Shown: piece after piece, positions 15,612 to 19,313 of the stretch
How positions within the stretch are numbered: position 1 is the stretch's first letter
Layout: each line of letters begins with the position of its first letter
Source: Lachnospiraceae bacterium UBA1748
GTDB lineage: Bacteria > Bacillota > Clostridia > Lachnospirales > Lachnospiraceae
DNA length: 19,313 nt
Assembly (NCBI GenBank): GCA_002314855.1
Contig: DCHQ01000065.1
Coordinates: 1 to 19,313, forward strand
Reading direction: 5' to 3'
Translations under genes and position numbers: made by a program
Notes under the pieces: generated by a model
Told to the model about the DNA's origin: nothing
Seen by the model: only the letters and a program-made list of their open reading frames with translations
Databases searched by the model: none

Positions 15612-18149
15612 ATGAAAAGGTCTTATAAAATACTGGTTAATTTAATAATACTTGGCATAATTATTCTGTTACTTGCAGGCAATAATGCCCAGGCTGCCGG
15701 AACTCTTCTTAGTACTGAAAAGAGTTCTATTAGTTTTGGTACGCTAAGCTTCGGGCAGGCTGCCGACTACAAATCAGTTACTGTATTTAATAATAGTGGC
15801 AAAGAAGTGAACCTTGCTTATGAAACTGCCGACAGCGACAATATGCTCATAATAGATGCACCCAGCGATGCCCTGATACCCGCTGGTGGTTATGCCAGTT
15901 TCTTTGTTGCTACTAACAGTGATCTCGAGCCTGGTAAACATACTGCCTCTTTATATGTTTATGATATTAATGACATATCATTTGATTATTATTTGCGTAT
16001 AGACTTCACAGCCACTGTACTTCTGGATGCGCCATACGTTACTGATATAGATATCTTTCCGGTAACTGGTGATGTCACTCCTGGTGGAGCAATAACATTT
16101 TTATCTTCGGTACATACCGAAAATGCTGGCTCAGAACGCGTTAACTGGGATGTCCAAGGTAACTATAGTACAAATACTTACATCGATAATGATGGAGTGC
16201 TGCACGTTGGAGAAGACGAGACAGCTCCTCTTCTTAAGATTACAGGTACTTCTCAGATTGATAGCTCAGTATATGCATCAGCTCTTATCTCCGTATACAG
16301 CGAAGATCATACCATTTCCGCATATCCAAGTAATATGCATGGCGGATACGTTTCTCCAAGCGAGGCAGTAAGTACTGGCGAAGACGCCATTCTTCAGGCC
16401 TATCCATATGACGGATTTACTTTCACAGGCTGGGCTTTAGACGGAAGAATTGTTGATAACGACTGTAAAATAAATATTCAAAATGTTAATGCCAGCTATA
16501 TGTATGAAGCCAGATTTGAGCAGGTTTCATACAATATTGATATTAAAAAAAATCATCCAAATGCAGGCGCTGTATCCAGCAGCACAAATATTTCTAAAGG
16601 AACTAAATTATCACTACTCGCAATTCCTAATGATAACTTTACATTTGACGGATGGTTTAGCTCTAACGAACTAATATCTGATTCTACCTCGCTTGCTATA
16701 AGCGATGTATCTGGTAACCAGAACTATAAAGCCATATTTAGTCCAAAATATTATGATATATTAGGATATTCTGTTCCTGAAGGCGCTGGAAATATCGAAG
16801 GCTTGGGTTCCTATGCTTATAACCATGAAGCAATACTCGCTGCCACTGCTAATGAGGGCTATATCTTTGATTATTGGACATTAAATGGGGATATTATAAG
16901 CACGGATACAGATATTAAGATTAGCTCTAATAGTGATGTGTGCCTAATTGCTCACTATAAAAACATAGATTCTGAATTAGAAGAATACACTATTACTGCT
17001 GGAACAACTAATATGAATGGACGAATAGCGTATGCTGGCAGCGTGGCAGTAAGCTCTGGATCAAGTCGTATGTACACAATTGCCCCTAATAGTGGATATA
17101 CAATTAGTGATGTATGCGTTGATGGCAAGTCTGTTGGTACTGCTTCTACATATACTTTTAGAGATATTGATAAAGACCATATTATAATAGCTTGCTTTGT
17201 TCCAAAGCCTGCTACTTCGAACCCTCAGGCCAAAGCACATACCGACTCTATCAATAAGATAGTGGAGGCTTATGATTCTCTTGGAGTCAATTCTTTCCCT
17301 GCAACCAATAATATAAATGGTCTTTATGTAATAGATGAAGATTTTATAGAAGAGAATATACCAGACTATCAGTTTAATACCACTGTTTCAGCCTCAATAT
17401 ATGATATGGACGAAATGAGAGATTTTCTTGGCATACTGGGATTAAGCCCTGTCGAGGCCAGAACAATGGCTAAGCTAACTAATAAGGATAGATTCTTTTC
17501 TGAGGCAGAGCAGAACAATTACCTTAACATAACCATATATAATGAACTTGGAGACCATATATGCAAAACTGTAACCAATAGTTCAAATAGTCAGCTTAAA
17601 AGCATTGCTTACTCATTCCTTGATGACAATAATATTAATTCCATTGTTGATGGTAACCCTCTTAGTATTGGCCTCTACATATTTAATGTATCAGATACTA
17701 TAAGCGCCGAGGATAAAGAAGCCATAAAAGAATATAATCTTGAAGGCATAAAAATAGACGAAGAAAGCTATTTTGAAATGCTTATCACAAAAAATATACA
17801 GGGCTATGCAAGCACATATAGAGACCTGCCTCACCCTGTAACAATTGAAATTCATATTCCTGATAATCTCCTTCAGGAAGATAGAGATTATTATATTTTA
17901 AATATTATGTCTGACGCCAATGGCGAGCCTATGTTAATATGCATCACCGATGAAGATGATAATCCAAACACGATTACATTCACCACATCTACACTTTCAA
18001 CATATGCCCTTGCCTATGCTGATGGACCAACTAAATCAAGCAGTCTCACCTACTCTAAATACACACCTATTATTATAGGTTTATGCTTTATGGCAGTTGT
18101 TATAATATCACTTTATGTCATAATAGCTGGCTCAAAAAAGAAAGCGTAA
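15612..18149 (+). CDS. Secreted membrane-anchored repeat protein
   Basis: This 845-residue surface protein is of unknown function. Residues 1-29 are a signal peptide (basic MKRSYK, hydrophobic core, NAQA-A). Residues about 31-135 form a beta-sandwich of the kind that opens with 'ISFGTLSFGQ', as in ASPM/Ig-like domains, and about 140-230 form a second Ig-like domain. Four divergent InlB-type B-repeats follow at about 232-305, 306-377, 380-450 and 458-531. The first three carry the 'G(F/Y).F..W' core and the fourth is more diverged. Residues about 545-730 are an unrecognised alpha/beta region. Then comes a beta domain (about 738-804) ending 'TLSTYALAYAD', common at the end of clostridial surface proteins. 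A membrane segment (about 818-839) and SKKKA close the protein, with no sortase motif. The ATG is preceded by no ribosome binding site. It diverges from the phosphofructokinase gene and its 3' end overlaps feoB by 32 bp. Confidence 0.85.
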   Translation: MKRSYKILVNLIILGIIILLLAGNNAQAAGTLLSTEKSSISFGTLSFGQAADYKSVTVFNNSGKEVNLAYETADSDNMLIIDAPSDALIPAGGYASFFVATNSDLEPGKHTASLYVYDINDISFDYYLRIDFTATVLLDAPYVTDIDIFPVTGDVTPGGAITFLSSVHTENAGSERVNWDVQGNYSTNTYIDNDGVLHVGEDETAPLLKITGTSQIDSSVYASALISVYSEDHTISAYPSNMHGGYVSPSEAVSTGEDAILQAYPYDGFTFTGWALDGRIVDNDCKINIQNVNASYMYEARFEQVSYNIDIKKNHPNAGAVSSSTNISKGTKLSLLAIPNDNFTFDGWFSSNELISDSTSLAISDVSGNQNYKAIFSPKYYDILGYSVPEGAGNIEGLGSYAYNHEAILAATANEGYIFDYWTLNGDIISTDTDIKISSNSDVCLIAHYKNIDSELEEYTITAGTTNMNGRIAYAGSVAVSSGSSRMYTIAPNSGYTISDVCVDGKSVGTASTYTFRDIDKDHIIIACFVPKPATSNPQAKAHTDSINKIVEAYDSLGVNSFPATNNINGLYVIDEDFIEENIPDYQFNTTVSASIYDMDEMRDFLGILGLSPVEARTMAKLTNKDRFFSEAEQNNYLNITIYNELGDHICKTVTNSSNSQLKSIAYSFLDDNNINSIVDGNPLSIGLYIFNVSDTISAEDKEAIKEYNLEGIKIDEESYFEMLITKNIQGYASTYRDLPHPVTIEIHIPDNLLQEDRDYYILNIMSDANGEPMLICITDEDDNPNTITFTTSTLSTYALAYADGPTKSSSLTYSKYTPIIIGLCFMAVVIISLYVIIAGSKKKA

Positions 18150-19313
18150 TATTCACGATAAACGCAACAATCCAGGCGATGGTGCACTGGAAAACAACCA
18201 TAATCCATGCCCATTTTGCGCCAAGTTCACGTCTAACTGCTGCAACTGCTGCCATACAAGGAGTGTAAAGCAAGCAGAACACAAGAAGCGATGCTGCTGC
18301 CACAGTACTTAGCTTACTTACAAGCACTGTTCCATCTCCCACTAATATGGTTAATGTTGATACCACACTTTCCTTGGCAATAAAGCCACTTATAAGTGCT
18401 GTTGACACCTGCCACTGTCCAAAGCCAAGTGGTGCAAATATTGGTGCAATAAATCCTGATATCATTGCAAGTATACTTTGTGATGAATCCACCGCCACTC
18501 TAAAATGCATATCAAAGGTCTGAAGGAACCAAATAACAATGGTGGCAAGGAAAATAATAGTAAATGCCTTCTGTAAAAAGTCCTTGGCCTTCTCCCATAA
18601 AAGCTGGGCTACATTTCTAAGTCCTGGCATTCTATAGTTAGGAAGTTCCATTACAAACGGAACGGCCTCGCCTTTGAAAACAGTAGCCTTGGATGCAAGA
18701 GCTGCCAGTATTCCCACAAATATTCCCAGAAGATATAAACCTACCATAATAAGTCCACTATATTTAGGGAAAAATGCATTAACAAGAAATCCATATATTG
18801 GGAGCTTAGCTGTACAACTCATAAATGGAATCATCATAATAGTCATCTTTCGATCTCGCTCAGAAGGAAGTGTTCGTGATGACATAACACCTGGTACCGA
18901 GCAGCCAAATCCAATAAGCATTGGTACAATACTTCTTCCAGATAAACCTATCTTTCTAAGCATCTTGTCCATAACAAAGGCTACTCTCGCCATATATCCG
19001 GTATCCTCAAGAAGTGACAAAAAGAAGAATAATGTCACGATTATAGGCAGGAAACTTAGTACTGAGCCAACTCCGCTGAATATACCATCTATAACAAGAG
19101 AATGAAGAACTTCATTAATATTCCAACTAGTAAAAGCTGCGTCAACTATATCTGTAAGCCTAGCTATCGCTACTTCTAAAAGATTCTGAAGCCATGCTCC
19201 AATCACATTAAATGTCAAAAAGAAGATCAGCGCCATTATACCTACGAAGCAAGGAATAGCCGTATATCTTCCAGTAAGAATTTTATCAATTCTTCGGCTT
19301 CTTTCTCTTTCTT
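18118..19313 (-). CDS. feoB: Ferrous iron transporter FeoB, C-terminal membrane half (5' truncated)
   Basis: FeoB imports Fe2+ across the cytoplasmic membrane. The open frame continues to the window edge, so the ATG at 19236 is internal. The 398 or so residues seen begin within 'RSRRIDKILTGRYTAIP', the link into the membrane domain. The signatures are GFGCSVPGVMSSRTL, 'ERDRKMTIMMIPFMSCTAKLPIYG', FIAKESVVSTL and 'LLYTPCMAAVAAVRRELG', with the conserved Cys in GFGCSVP, MSCTAK and YTPC. The N-terminal GTPase domain lies outside the window, as would any feoA. The gene ends with TGA at 18118-18120 inside the convergent surface-protein gene, and no terminator hairpin follows. Confidence 0.95.
   Translation of the reverse strand, partial: ERERSRRIDKILTGRYTAIPCFVGIMALIFFLTFNVIGAWLQNLLEVAIARLTDIVDAAFTSWNINEVLHSLVIDGIFSGVGSVLSFLPIIVTLFFFLSLLEDTGYMARVAFVMDKMLRKIGLSGRSIVPMLIGFGCSVPGVMSSRTLPSERDRKMTIMMIPFMSCTAKLPIYGFLVNAFFPKYSGLIMVGLYLLGIFVGILAALASKATVFKGEAVPFVMELPNYRMPGLRNVAQLLWEKAKDFLQKAFTIIFLATIVIWFLQTFDMHFRVAVDSSQSILAMISGFIAPIFAPLGFGQWQVSTALISGFIAKESVVSTLTILVGDGTVLVSKLSTVAAASLLVFCLLYTPCMAAVAAVRRELGAKWAWIMVVFQCTIAWIVAFIVNITLSFLSQLL

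Noticed and set aside
484..19313. A defence system, prophage or mobile element
   Set aside because: No transposase, integrase, nuclease, toxin-antitoxin or phage structural gene is visible, and most genes are housekeeping or surface functions with similar composition.

Overview
The window is a stretch of low-GC Gram-positive chromosome, most likely from the Clostridia and probably a gut or rumen Lachnospiraceae species (Butyrivibrio/Lachnospira type). The evidence is the base composition, the A/T-rich intergenic DNA with AGGAGG-like ribosome binding sites, the dnaX-ybaB-recR cluster, a DUF5711-type protein, a clostridial-type phosphofructokinase and large secreted proteins with C-terminal membrane anchors. 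This is inference from gene content; no rRNA or tRNA is present to fix the taxonomy.

Layout from left to right. (a) 1-432 is the 3' end of a plus-strand gene of unknown function. It converges on a bidirectional terminator (446-474). (b) 484-5025 (minus) encodes a 1513-residue secreted heparinase II/III-like protein with Ig-like and cysteine-rich modules, a proline/acidic repeat and a C-terminal LPVVG-TM-KRRR anchor. (c) 5247-9408 (minus) holds two tandem paralogous membrane proteins with paired zinc ribbons, a YczE/YitT-type membrane protein with its own promoter, and a GNAT acetyltransferase; a long terminator closes this group at 5162-5221. (d) 9554-15483 (minus) is a compact run: phosphofructokinase, dnaX, ybaB, recR, galM and a DUF5711-like protein. 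Gaps are under 60 bp and ybaB/recR share one base; the run ends at a hairpin at 9520-9547. (e) 15612-18149 (plus) diverges from the phosphofructokinase gene. It encodes an 845-residue secreted, membrane-anchored repeat protein that may be translated from a leaderless mRNA. (f) 18118-19313 (minus) is the C-terminal half of the ferrous iron transporter FeoB, cut by the window edge and overlapping the preceding gene tail-to-tail by 32 bp.

How the genes fit together. DnaX, YbaB and RecR are the usual replication/recombination trio of Firmicutes. Here they appear to be co-transcribed with two sugar-metabolism enzymes, phosphofructokinase upstream and aldose 1-epimerase downstream. The two surface proteins look like separately regulated single genes. 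I found no mobile element, CRISPR array, phage gene or stable RNA gene. The least explained parts are the tandem zinc-ribbon membrane proteins, the modular polysaccharide-lyase-like surface protein, and a possible programmed frameshift in dnaX placed at the expected domain boundary.
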